A stretch of 64,000 nucleotides of DNA from Actinomyces weissii (GTDB lineage: Bacteria > Actinomycetota > Actinomycetes > Actinomycetales > Actinomycetaceae). A program made the position numbers and the translations under genes. The stretch spans positions 2,232,001-2,296,000 of the forward strand of contig NZ_CP066802.1 of assembly GCF_016598775.1 (NCBI RefSeq), given 5' to 3'. Each line of letters starts with the position of its first letter. Positions within the stretch are counted from its first letter, which is position 1. The notes beneath the pieces were generated by a model. It ran no database searches. It was not told the DNA's origin and saw nothing but the letters and a program-made list of their open reading frames with translations. Positions 1-12,478 of the stretch are shown in pieces.

Positions 1-1
1 G

Positions 2-448
2 GACGACGACTACATGCGTGCCCTGACCGCCTTCAAGCTACTACCTTTCAGCATGCTGACCGGGTTCGTGGTCCTGGTACCCGGAGTGGTGCTGCTGCTG
101 CGGGGAAGGCGTAGGCGTCGGGCGTACCTGCGGACCCGTATGGAGCTGATCGCCCAGGGCGGTTCCCCCACGGCTCCGGGCTGGCAGGCGCCCCTGGGAG
201 GCTTTGCCGCCTCCGGGCAGCCCTCGGCCTTCGGGGCGGTGGCGCCTGCAGGTACCAGTCCCCTGGGCTACGGGCAGCTAGCCTCGGTGGGCCCCGCAGC
301 CTCGGCCCCGACCTTCTCCTCCCTGCCGGTGCAGGCAGACGCTGAGGCCGTAGGCACCTCACCAACCTCGGGAGCCCAGGCCGGTGCCTACGGTATCGCC
401 CCCAAGCAGGTGGTCTACCGGGCGGTCCCCTTGCAGGACGAACGCTGA
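2..448 (+). CDS. C-terminal part of an unrecognised membrane protein (5' end outside window)
   Basis: The frame is open to the left edge (codons for D-D-D-Y precede the first Met at 14), so this is probably the 3' end of a longer gene. It shows one hydrophobic segment at about residues 10-30 counted from that Met, then a five-arginine stop-transfer cluster, then a Pro/Ala/Gly/Ser-rich tail with no recognisable domain. The arginines suggest that the tail is cytoplasmic. It ends about 150 bp from the 3' end of the convergent rsmI. I cannot assign a function. Confidence 0.6.
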   Translation, partial: DDDYMRALTAFKLLPFSMLTGFVVLVPGVVLLLRGRRRRRAYLRTRMELIAQGGSPTAPGWQAPLGGFAASGQPSAFGAVAPAGTSPLGYGQLASVGPAASAPTFSSLPVQADAEAVGTSPTSGAQAGAYGIAPKQVVYRAVPLQDER

Positions 449-595
449 CCGGGCCACAGGGCTGAAACGGAGCTGGCTGCTGAGGCTCAGGGCCTGCTGG
501 CAGCCGACCGCTAGGCGGCTACTGAGCCCCGGGGGCTCGTCCGGAACGGGTGCAGCACCGGTGGCGGCCGCTGGGGGCCTCCACCAGGTTGACGC

Positions 596-1504
596 TCAGT
601 CCCGCGCCTCTCTTAGAGCCAGGGCGGTCCGGTACACCTGGTTGGTACGCAACCCGGCCTCCTGGGCGACCTGGGCGGCGGCGTCCTTCAGCCGCTCCCC
701 CTGGTCGCTACGGCTCAGCGCCTCCCGGGCGGCAGCCTCCGGGTCCGCCGCTGAGGCGCTGGCCCCGCCCACCACGAGCACCACCTCACCGAGCACCTCC
801 TCCGCCGCGGTGTCGCGGGCCAGCTGGCCCAGGGTGGCGCGCCGCACCTCCTCATAGGTCTTGGTCAGCTCACGGCACAGCACGGCGGGACGATCCTTCC
901 CCCAGGTGTCCGTCATCCGTTGCAAGGTCTCGTGGACGCGCCGGGGGGACTCGAAGAAGACCATGGTGCGGGTCTCCTCCGCCAGCGAGCGCAGGTGCCG
1001 CTGCTGCTCACCCGGACGCCGCGGCAGGAAACCCTCGAAGCAAAAGCGGTCAGAGGGCAGCCCGGACAGGGCCAGCGCCGTCAGCACCGCTGAGGGACCC
1101 GGGGCCACGGTCACGGGGACGGCAGCCTGGTGGGCTGCCTCCACCACCCGGTAGCCGGGGTCCGACACCGAGGGCATACCTGCGTCCGTGACCAGGACGA
1201 CCGCCTGCCCGGCCTGTGCCGCCGTGACCAGCTCGGGGGCCCGGCCCCGCTCATTGTGCTCGTGCACCGCAACCAGCCTGCCGCCGACCCTGACCCCCAG
1301 CCTGCCTGCCAGCGCCAGCAGGCGCCTGGTGTCCTCCGCGGCGACGACGTCGGCGTGCACCAGCGCCGCCAGCAGACGCGCCGAGGCGTCCTGGGTGTTA
1401 CCGATGGGCGTGGCGACCAGCGTGATGGCTCCAGCCCGCGGGCGCGCTGCGGCGTCAGGCCGAGGCAGGGCTTCTTCCTGGGGAGAATTATCGGTGCTCG
1501 TCAT
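596..1504 (-). CDS. rsmI: 16S rRNA (cytidine1402-2'-O)-methyltransferase RsmI
   Basis: This is a tetrapyrrole-methylase-fold SAM methyltransferase, which 2'-O-methylates C1402 in the decoding centre of 16S rRNA. The family landmarks appear in order: VATPIGN near residue 30, AEDTRR near 56, VTDAGMPSVSDPG near 104-116, and APGPSAVLTAL followed by FEGFLPR near 133-160. At 302 residues it is slightly longer than E. coli RsmI because of a Pro/Ala-rich N-terminal extension of about 25 residues. It diverges from pmt across 35 bp. No clear ribosome binding site precedes the ATG, but a -10-like TACTGT ends five bases before it, which fits a leaderless transcript. Confidence 0.95.
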   Translation of the reverse strand: MTSTDNSPQEEALPRPDAAARPRAGAITLVATPIGNTQDASARLLAALVHADVVAAEDTRRLLALAGRLGVRVGGRLVAVHEHNERGRAPELVTAAQAGQAVVLVTDAGMPSVSDPGYRVVEAAHQAAVPVTVAPGPSAVLTALALSGLPSDRFCFEGFLPRRPGEQQRHLRSLAEETRTMVFFESPRRVHETLQRMTDTWGKDRPAVLCRELTKTYEEVRRATLGQLARDTAAEEVLGEVVLVVGGASASAADPEAAAREALSRSDQGERLKDAAAQVAQEAGLRTNQVYRTALALREARD

Positions 1505-1509
1505 GGGCG

Positions 1510-1515
1510 ACAGTA
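1510..1515 (-). promoter_or_regulatory. -10 element of a probable leaderless rsmI transcript
   Basis: TACTGT on the minus strand matches TAnnnT and lies five bases before the rsmI ATG. That would place the transcription start at or next to the start codon. No Shine-Dalgarno sequence is present at normal spacing. Confidence 0.45.
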
Positions 1516-1527
1516 TGTCCTGCGGCC

Positions 1528-1533
1528 TAGACT
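1528..1533 (+). promoter_or_regulatory. -10 element of a probable leaderless pmt transcript
   Basis: TAGACT is separated from the GTG start of pmt by six bases (CGGCGG). It sits back to back with the rsmI -10 element inside the 35-bp divergent gap, so the two promoters must overlap. Confidence 0.5.
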
Positions 1534-1539
1534 CGGCGG

Positions 1540-3555
1540 GTGACTAATACGAGCCCGCACTCTGAAGGCCCTAGCGAGAGCACCCCAGAGCCCCTGGCCT
1601 CGTCCGCCCCCGTACTCACAGCAGGCTCCGCGCCCACTCCCTCCCCCGGTGAGGTCCCTGCCCCGGCCCCTGCCGCGGACGAGGCGGGCGTGGTGTCGGC
1701 TACGGAGGAGCCGGGAGCGGCACCGCCCCCCAGAACGACGGCACGCGACACCGAGTCCTTGCGCGCGGCGCTGCTGCTGCGGCCTTTAGGAGCGGCGCCG
1801 TCGGCCCTAGCGAACCGGCTGGGCTGGCTGGTGACGCTGGTGGTGACCCTGTTCGCGGCCACCCTGCGCCTGGTCGGACTGAACCACCCCAAGGGCCTGA
1901 TGTTTGACGAGATCTACTACGTCAAGGACGCCTACGCCCTGTGGCAGAACGGTTACGAGTCCAAGTGGAACGACGGCGCCGACCAGCTCTTTGCTGCCGG
2001 TGACTTCTCCGCGCTGACCACTGAGCCGTCCTTCGTGGTGCACCCGCAGCTGGGCAAGTGGCTGATCGCCTGGGGTATGCAGCTGATGGGTACCGGCCCG
2101 GTGGGCTGGCGGTTCGCGACGGCGATCGCGGGAACCTTGACGGTGCTGCTGCTGATCCGGCTGACGTTGCGGCTGTCCGGCTCGGTGACGCTAGCGGGGG
2201 TCGCTGGCCTGCTGCTCTCGATCGACGGCGTGGCGCTGACCGAGTCCCGTATCGGCCTGCTGGACGTGTTCGTGGGCCTGTTCGGGCTCCTGAGCCTGTA
2301 CTGCCTGGTGCGGGACCGCCAGTGGCTACGGGAGCGGCTGGCTCGGGAGCTGGCGGGGACGCAGCCTGGCCGGGCCGCCCGGTTGCTGCGGCTGCGGCCT
2401 TGGCTGCTGGCTGCGGGGGTCAGCCTGGGCCTGACCTGCTCGATCAAGTGGTCCGGGATCTACCTGCTGGCCGTGGTCGGCCTGATCGTGGTGGTGTGGG
2501 ACTTTACGGCGCTCAGGGCGTTGCAGGCGGGGCGGGCGCTGCTGACCTGGCTGGGCGGGGCCGTGAACAGCTTCGTGCACCTGGTGGTGGTGGCGGTACT
2601 GGTGTACGTGGCGGGCTGGTGGTCCTGGTTCCTGCAGCCCAAGGCCTACAACCACGGCTGGGCGGCGGCACAGCGGGCAACGCACGGCGGGGCGGTAGCC
2701 CGGTCCTGGCTGCCGGACCAGCTGAACGACCTGGTGGAGTACCACCTGGTGATGTGGAACTTCCACGTGAACCTGGACGCCTCCCACCCCTACCAGTCCA
2801 AGCCGATCGGCTGGCTGGTGCAGCAGCGTCCCACCTCCTTCTACTGGCCTGGTGAGGAGGGCCTACGGGCTATCGGGCAGGATCAGGCCTGCGGTGTCAA
2901 CCACAGCTGCGTGCAGGCGATTACCTCTATCGGCAACATCCCGATCTGGTGGGCGGCGCTGCTGGGGCTGGCGGCCCTGATCGGCTGCCTGGCGCTCTAC
3001 CGGCGGGACTGGCGCGCCTGGGTGCCGCTGGCGGGCTACCTGGGGCTGTACGCGCCCTGGTTCCTCTACCCGGACCGGACGATCTTTACCTTTTACACGG
3101 TCAGCTTCGTACCGGAGGTGGTGCTGGCCCTGGTGCTGCCGCTGGGGGCTGCGGCCGGGCTGCTCGCGCCCTTGCCCCGTCCCCATGAGGTACCAGGGGG
3201 CTTCCTGGAGCGGTGGCGTTTCTGGGACCGGTCCCCGCTGCGGACCTCAATCATCACCCGGCCTGCTGCCGAGTGGCCGGATGGCAGCAACCGTCCGCGT
3301 TTCGAGGAGACCACAGGTGACGGCACGGTGCTGGTGGCACCGCCCAGGCCCGCGCCTAGCGGGCAGGCCGTGCCAGAGCTGCTCCCGGGTGACGGGCTGC
3401 CACCTTTGCAGCCCAAGCCTGCGGGGATCCTGCTCATCGGCGCAGTAGTGACGACGGCGATCGTGTTCGCGGTGCTGTGGTGGCCTCTGTGGACCGGGCA
3501 GACCGTGACCTACCAGTACTGGTCCTGGCACATGCTCTTTGACAGCTGGATCTGA
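1540..3555 (+). CDS. pmt: Polyprenyl-phosphate-mannose:protein O-mannosyltransferase
   Basis: This 671-residue polytopic membrane enzyme of the GT39 (PMT) family transfers mannose from polyprenyl-phosphate-mannose to Ser/Thr of exported proteins. About 90 residues of Pro/Ala/Ser-rich disordered sequence precede the first membrane helix (about 94-112). The catalytic acidic pair of the family is visible as FDE at 122-124, in the first external loop, followed by further helices. The C-terminal region (YTVSFVPEVVLALVLPLG, then a final helix before the end) fits the PMT 4-TM C-terminal domain. The rsmI-pmt neighbourhood is common in actinobacteria. The GTG start is supported by TAGACT six bases upstream. 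Confidence 0.93.
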   Translation: MTNTSPHSEGPSESTPEPLASSAPVLTAGSAPTPSPGEVPAPAPAADEAGVVSATEEPGAAPPPRTTARDTESLRAALLLRPLGAAPSALANRLGWLVTLVVTLFAATLRLVGLNHPKGLMFDEIYYVKDAYALWQNGYESKWNDGADQLFAAGDFSALTTEPSFVVHPQLGKWLIAWGMQLMGTGPVGWRFATAIAGTLTVLLLIRLTLRLSGSVTLAGVAGLLLSIDGVALTESRIGLLDVFVGLFGLLSLYCLVRDRQWLRERLARELAGTQPGRAARLLRLRPWLLAAGVSLGLTCSIKWSGIYLLAVVGLIVVVWDFTALRALQAGRALLTWLGGAVNSFVHLVVVAVLVYVAGWWSWFLQPKAYNHGWAAAQRATHGGAVARSWLPDQLNDLVEYHLVMWNFHVNLDASHPYQSKPIGWLVQQRPTSFYWPGEEGLRAIGQDQACGVNHSCVQAITSIGNIPIWWAALLGLAALIGCLALYRRDWRAWVPLAGYLGLYAPWFLYPDRTIFTFYTVSFVPEVVLALVLPLGAAAGLLAPLPRPHEVPGGFLERWRFWDRSPLRTSIITRPAAEWPDGSNRPRFEETTGDGTVLVAPPRPAPSGQAVPELLPGDGLPPLQPKPAGILLIGAVVTTAIVFAVLWWPLWTGQTVTYQYWSWHMLFDSWI

Positions 3556-3689
3556 CCCCTATAGCTGGATCTGAGGGCTGCACAGGGGCTGGGCTTCTCC
3601 CGGTTCTGGGCGCGCAGTGCGGTTCGAGGACCGGCCCTGGGTGCTACGTGCCGATCCTGGGTGTGGTGGGGTGTGCCTGCCTTGCCTTG

Positions 3690-3752
3690 AGTTGTGCGTT
3701 TTGGCGTGAGTGGTGCCGGAGAACCGCACCACTCGCGCCGAAGTGCACAAGT
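3690..3752. repeat. 27-9-27 palindromic element, copy 1 (imperfect)
   Basis: Two 27-base arms (3690-3716 and 3726-3752) flank a 9-base loop, CGGAGAACC. The inner arm is GCGTGAGTGGTGC and pairs with GCACCACTCGCGC. Five arm positions are mismatched or would be G-U in RNA. A perfect version of the same size lies at 56331-56393 in the opposite orientation; its loop read on the other strand is CGGAATACC, so the loop is also conserved. It lies between pmt and the 5S gene, which converge on it. It could act as a bidirectional terminator or be a REP/MITE-like mobile repeat. Confidence 0.8.
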
Positions 3753-3758
3753 GGAGGC

Positions 3759-3791
3759 GGGGGTGGTGGGGGTGTGTGGGGGTGGTGGGGG
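3759..3791 (+). other. G-quadruplex motif (four runs of five G)
   Basis: Runs of exactly five guanines at 3759-3763, 3768-3772, 3778-3782 and 3787-3791 are separated by TGGT, TGTGT and TGGT. This satisfies the standard G4 pattern on the plus strand. It lies just beyond the end of the rRNA operon, in an otherwise geneless stretch of 340 bp. Confidence 0.6.
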
Positions 3792-3848
3792 TAGGTGTTG
3801 GTGTTGCGTGGGTGTCGGGTGGGGTGGGTGATAAGTGTCTGGGGGTGG

Positions 3849-3884
3849 CCGTAGGCCCCCAGCCTGTTGGTTGGGGGCCTGCGG
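3849..3884 (-). terminator. Terminator hairpin of the rRNA operon
   Basis: AGGCCCCC (3853-3860) pairs with GGGGGCCT (3873-3880), and the stem extends by CCG/CGG after one mismatch. It starts about 12 bases past the 3' end of 5S rRNA in the direction of transcription. There is no U tract, which is usual for terminators in such GC-rich genomes. Confidence 0.65.
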
Positions 3885-3895
3885 TGTGGTTTGTG

Positions 3896-4012
3896 CTCGG
3901 CGGTGTCCTACTCTCCCACACCCTTGCGGGTGCAGTACCATTGGCGCTGGGAGTCTTAGCTTCCGGGTTCGGAATGGGGCCGGGCGTTGCCTTCCCGCTG
4001 TGACCACCGAGA
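3896..4012 (-). rRNA. rrf: 5S ribosomal RNA
   Basis: The minus strand contains the conserved 5S core (CCCGGCCCCATTCCGAACC and GGAAGCTAAG) and the terminal GAGAGTAGGACACCGCC. The ends were set by the closing helix CTCGGTGG/CCGCCGAG. It is the last gene of the 16S-23S-5S operon. Ends are accurate to a few bases. Confidence 0.93.
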
Positions 4013-4063
4013 CGTTGTGTGGGGTGTTTGTGGTGCTCGTGGTTGGTGCTTGTGGGTTGGTTG

Positions 4064-4086
4064 GTTGTGGGCCGTATAGTGGACGC
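4064..4086 (-). other. 3' arm of the 23S rRNA processing stem
   Basis: This 23-base segment is complementary to 7340-7362 apart from a 4-base internal mismatch (GTTGTG, then GTATAGTGGACGC). The two arms lie about 50-60 bases outside the ends of 23S rRNA and would pair in the precursor as an RNase III-type processing stalk. Confidence 0.75.
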
Positions 4087-4134
4087 TTGCGTGGGTGTTC
4101 CTGCCCCCCTTGGTGTGTTGTTGGGGGTTGTGTG

Positions 4135-9231
<5,097 letters not shown>

Positions 9232-9455
9232 AAATCATCACAACCCATAAACCAGCCAACACCCCCAGACCCACACAGAGCCCAGAACCACCAGCCAGCA
9301 AACAAGCCAAGACAACCAAACAGAGAAAACTCCAGGCCCAACCCACCCCCAACAAAAGAAAGGGGCAAGCAAAACCAAAACAAAACAAGACAACCAACCC
9401 CCAGAACCACAAAAGGCCCCAAGAACCAGCCATCCCACTATGGCATAAAAAACAT

Positions 9456-9485
9456 GACACACTATCGAGTTCTCAAACAACACAC
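9456..9485 (-). promoter_or_regulatory. rRNA leader boxA-like antitermination site
   Basis: The minus strand reads TGTTGTTTGAGAACTC followed by GATAGTGTG, the form of boxA and adjoining leader conserved in actinobacterial rrn operons. In that role the leader RNA binds NusB/S10, which allows RNA polymerase to pass Rho-dependent stops. Confidence 0.75.
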
Positions 9486-9535
9486 CCATAAGAGTTCCCC
9501 GAGAAACTCGGTTCCCGCCTCAAGGCGACTGGACT

Positions 9536-9565
9536 AGGTTAAGCAGAAGGCTTCTGGCCAGTCAA
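9536..9565 (-). promoter_or_regulatory. Candidate proximal rrn promoter
   Basis: TTGACT (9560-9565) and TAACCT (9536-9541) are separated by 18 bases on the minus strand, about 50 bases upstream of the boxA-like site. Both hexamers fit the housekeeping sigma consensus of high-GC bacteria. Confidence 0.55.
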
Positions 9566-9671
9566 GTCCGTTCCCCGTGACCCTCGTCTCTCGACCTCAG
9601 GCCCAGGGATCTGGCGCTTACCACTTCCCGGTCCACGCTCCCCTGGGCTTTCACCCCTGGCAGCGGGGAAG

Positions 9672-9702
9672 ACTTTAGCCCGAGACCCGACCACCAAGTC
9701 AA
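9672..9702 (-). promoter_or_regulatory. Candidate distal rrn promoter
   Basis: TTGACT (9697-9702) and TAAAGT (9672-9677) are spaced by 19 bases. The identical -35 hexamer in both candidates and their tandem arrangement resemble the multiple promoters usual for rrn operons. Confidence 0.45.
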
Positions 9703-9794
9703 ATCCCCAGAGCATGACACAGGACACGTTTGCCCCGCTCCCAGACCAGGCCCCACAGCTGCTCCCACCCAACAGGCCGGAGGCTGTCCCTTGT

Positions 9795-9879
9795 ACCAGC
9801 ACCGCCGCCCCCGGGAGCCGTTGTCTGCTCAGGCCGCAGCGAGAGGTCTCGCCGCACCAGCACCGCCGCCCCGGGGAGC
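9795..9879. repeat. Pair of 24-bp direct repeats upstream of the rrn promoters
   Basis: ACCAGCACCGCCGCCCC followed by GGGAGC occurs at 9795-9818 and 9856-9879 with one difference, start to start 61 bp. The position upstream of the distal promoter would suit an activator or nucleoid-protein site. It may equally be a small neutral duplication. Confidence 0.55.
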
Positions 9880-9937
9880 GGTCCCTCCAGGCCTACGACC
9901 ACTGCCGCTACGCAGGCACCGCCCCAGGTAAACGAAC

Positions 9938-9983
9938 AAGGTCCGAACTGCAGACGTCAGAACTGGCGCCAGGCTCGGACCTT
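9938..9983 (-). terminator. Hairpin downstream of tRNA-Ala
   Basis: AAGGTCCGA (9938-9946) and TCGGACCTT (9975-9983) form a 9-bp stem with a 28-base loop, starting 10 bases beyond the tRNA 3' end. On the minus strand it is followed by GTTCGTTT. A terminator is the simplest reading; the long loop makes this uncertain. Confidence 0.45.
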
Positions 9984-9992
9984 GTAACTAAG

Positions 9993-10065
9993 TGGAGCTA
10001 AGGGGATTCGAACCCCTGACCTTCTCATTGCGAACGAGACGCGCTACCAACTGCGCCATAGCCCC
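9993..10065 (-). tRNA. tRNA-Ala (anticodon CGC)
   Basis: A full cloverleaf is readable: acceptor GGGGCTA/TAGCTCC, anticodon loop TTCGCAA giving CGC, and T-loop TTCGAAT. The CCA end is not encoded (CTT follows the discriminator A). It reads GCG codons, which are abundant in this genome. It lies about 430 bp upstream of the rrn promoters on the same strand. Confidence 0.95.
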
Positions 10066-10474
10066 AGGTACAGGCCGATGTTAGCACCACGGCAAGGCCT
10101 GGCCGCAAGTCAGCCACCGGTGAGCCGCAACACCCACGGACGGCCTGCAGGGACCGTCAAGCCTCACGCCCCCGAATCCCTGGGGTGCGCCGACTGCGGT
10201 CACCGACCACGACAGCGCGCCGTCGCACTTACTCACGGCCTGGGGTGTGACACCAGGACAGGACCTGCTGGTCACCACCAACAGGCCTCGCATCCTCACA
10301 ATGCGGCACTGACCTGGAGACCAGGGCTGCTGGCCCGTCGGCTCACATACATCCTCACGACTCGCAGCACCCTGACGACGCACAGGCCCGCAGGTGTCCT
10401 ACCTCAGTACCACGATGCCGCCACGGTGCGACGGCACGCCAGCACCGATCTCCTGGGCGTCACCGGTAAGGGAT
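10066..10474. other. Non-coding stretch between tRNA-Ala and glpR
   Basis: I see no credible gene, repeat or strong hairpin in these 409 bases. It should hold the tRNA promoter and the end of the glpR transcript. Confidence 0.5.
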
Positions 10475-11674
10475 TCACTCCCCCACCGCGCGACGGCGTG
10501 CCAGCACGGCGTCCAGGTCGATGGGCTGGAAGACCTGCTCCTCCATCCCGATGCCCTCCAAGTTATAGGAGCGCACCGCCTTGGGGCGCTGCGGCACCCG
10601 CACATCGCCTGGCTCCTCCAGGTCCACCAGCACCGGTTCCACCACCCGGCGTGGGGCCCGCGCCGCCAAGGTGTAGGTGGGTGCAGGCACCTTCACGGGC
10701 CGCCAGCCCTGCGGCGGCGTCGCTGCGTTCAGCTCCACAGACGGCGGCGTCGGCACCCCCCGGCCGGTCGCCCGACCCGCTGGCAGCGGCCTCGCCTCCG
10801 CTGCCACCACCCGCAGCGTCTCAGCGGCCTGGGGGACGACGACGTCGTCCACCGCCCGCGCCGGAGAGGCCGCACTCCGGGCAGAGGCCGCACTCCGGGC
10901 AGAGACCGCACTCCTAGCAGAGACCGCGCTCCGGGCAGAGACCACCACAGCACCCCGGGACCGGCCCGTAGGACCAGCCACCCCGGAGGGCACAGCCCCG
11001 CCACCAGCCCCAGCCTCCGCAGCAGTTACAGACGTCACCTTAGGGCCGTGCGCCGGGGCAGGCTCGCCAGCGGACCGCTCCACCCCACCCACCGCACGCA
11101 GCTGGCGACGCAGCTCCGCCACCCGGCGCACCTCCCGCAAGTCGTCAGACTTGTCGCGGGTCGTGGCCCAGCGGCCGTAGGCAAAGGCCGGGACGACCAG
11201 GGCGGGAGCGTACAGCGCGTACCACCAGGGAAGCGGGGTCAGCGCCGCCACCAACGCCATCACCACTGAGGCGGCCAGCAGCAGGAGCACCACCAGGGCA
11301 CGCCGCTCCGCCGCGTGCCGACGCCGGGCACGAGCGGCCAGGTGGTTGGCCCGGACCTCACGGAGCTCCCGCTCCACGCGAAGCGCGCGGACGGTCCTGA
11401 CATCCGGCCTGTCCATGACCTTCACCTCCGGTCGGCTCTCAAAGATCTGCGCGTGCCCGTGCCCGGCCGAGCAGGCCTCCTCAGATGAGGGAGCCTTGGT
11501 GGCCAGGATCCTCAGCCCTGCTGAGTAGCGATCTTCTGACCGTGAGCTCCCCATCATCTCGCGACGTCTAACCAGGGTGGGCAGCAGGTACAGGGAGAGG
11601 ACCGCGGCGAGTACCAGCAGCACCCAGATCTCGATCCCCACAAAGAAAACGGTATGTCCCAGGAGGCTCTCCAC
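10475..11674 (-). CDS. glpR: GlpR/SepX-type septal membrane protein
   Basis: This 399-residue protein has an N-terminal membrane helix (about 9-33), a conserved-looking soluble segment with many charged residues (about 36-120), two closely spaced helices (about 126-146 and 150-168) and a long low-complexity tail with SARSA repeats. This layout, and its place after a MoeA-like gene and a GNAT acetyltransferase, match actinobacterial GlpR, called SepX in Streptomyces, the membrane receptor that recruits the gephyrin-like Glp to the divisome. It lies 102 bp after the acetyltransferase on the same strand. The GTG start puts the first helix at the very N terminus. Assignment rests mainly on topology and synteny. 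Confidence 0.75.
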   Translation of the reverse strand: MESLLGHTVFFVGIEIWVLLVLAAVLSLYLLPTLVRRREMMGSSRSEDRYSAGLRILATKAPSSEEACSAGHGHAQIFESRPEVKVMDRPDVRTVRALRVERELREVRANHLAARARRRHAAERRALVVLLLLAASVVMALVAALTPLPWWYALYAPALVVPAFAYGRWATTRDKSDDLREVRRVAELRRQLRAVGGVERSAGEPAPAHGPKVTSVTAAEAGAGGGAVPSGVAGPTGRSRGAVVVSARSAVSARSAVSARSAASARSAASPARAVDDVVVPQAAETLRVVAAEARPLPAGRATGRGVPTPPSVELNAATPPQGWRPVKVPAPTYTLAARAPRRVVEPVLVDLEEPGDVRVPQRPKAVRSYNLEGIGMEEQVFQPIDLDAVLARRRAVGE

Positions 11675-11776
11675 AACGTCGGCGCGCCGAGCACGCCTGC
11701 GTGATTCTTCCCCAGACCTCGCATACTGATTCCCACAGGACCCAGTAGGTCACACTGTCCCCAGCAGCCACAGAAC

Positions 11777-12478
11777 TTAACGCTGCGTGTTTCCTGAAGC
11801 CCCCGCAGCGCGGTCCACCAGGAGCTGGACGTAACCGGGGCCCCGCTCCTCCGCCGTCGCCGCGAAAGCACGGTGGTCCGCCCAGCTGCCCGCCACGTGC
11901 ATGTAGCGCAGGCGCAGCCCCTCCTCCCGCAGTCCCAGCTTGCGCACCACCGCCAGGCTGGCGGCGTTCTCCGGGCGGATGCTCACCTCCACCCGGTGCA
12001 GCCCGACCTCCGCGCCCAGCAGGTGGTCCAAGGTCATGGCCACGCACAGGGTCATGACCCCGCGTCCCTGCCAGCGCGCGCCGATCCAGTAGCCCAGGGC
12101 CGCCGAACGCAGCGCCCCCCACGCAATCGGCTCCACCGACAGCTGCCCCGCGAAGGCACCGTCCACCTCGATGACGAAGGGCATGGCCGTGCCCGCGCGG
12201 GCCTGACGGCGCAGGTCCCGCGCATAGGTCCCGAAGGACATCCCCGCCTCCCCCGACTCCGGAGGGAAAGTGGCGTCCCAGGCGGCCAGGCGCTCCGCCT
12301 CCGCCACGCGCAGCCGCCGCCAGGCATCCTGGTCCGTGGCCCGCAGCGGCCGCAGGCGCACGGTGTCAACCCCACGGCACAGTCCGCGGCGATCCAGCCC
12401 GGTCTGTTCCAGCACCACCGGCCAGGTGAAACGGGGCCGCGCCGGGGCCCCGGTAAGCCAGCGCAGCAGGCCGCTCAT
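11777..12478 (-). CDS. rimJ: GNAT-family acetyltransferase, RimJ-like
   Basis: This 233-residue protein has the GNAT acetyl-CoA fold. The P-loop region (WQGRGVMTLCVAMTLDHLL) and the following VEVSIRPENAASLAVVRKLG match the RimJ/RimL group, which acetylate protein N termini or small substrates. Its ATG overlaps the stop of glp by four bases (ATGA), so the two are probably translationally coupled. The glp-rimJ-glpR order is conserved in many actinobacteria. The substrate here is unknown, and the position suggests a link to cell division rather than to ribosomal protein S5. Confidence 0.88.
   Translation of the reverse strand: MSGLLRWLTGAPARPRFTWPVVLEQTGLDRRGLCRGVDTVRLRPLRATDQDAWRRLRVAEAERLAAWDATFPPESGEAGMSFGTYARDLRRQARAGTAMPFVIEVDGAFAGQLSVEPIAWGALRSAALGYWIGARWQGRGVMTLCVAMTLDHLLGAEVGLHRVEVSIRPENAASLAVVRKLGLREEGLRLRYMHVAGSWADHRAFAATAEERGPGYVQLLVDRAAGASGNTQR

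Larger units (their letters stand above)
9232..9992 (-). other. rRNA operon leader and promoter region
   Basis: These 760 bases hold no credible coding sequence. Reading toward 16S, they contain the candidate promoters (9672-9702 and 9536-9565), a boxA-like site (9456-9485) and about 225 bases of C-poor leader next to 16S. A 24-bp sequence occurs twice upstream of the promoters (9795-9818 and 9856-9879). Confidence 0.7.
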
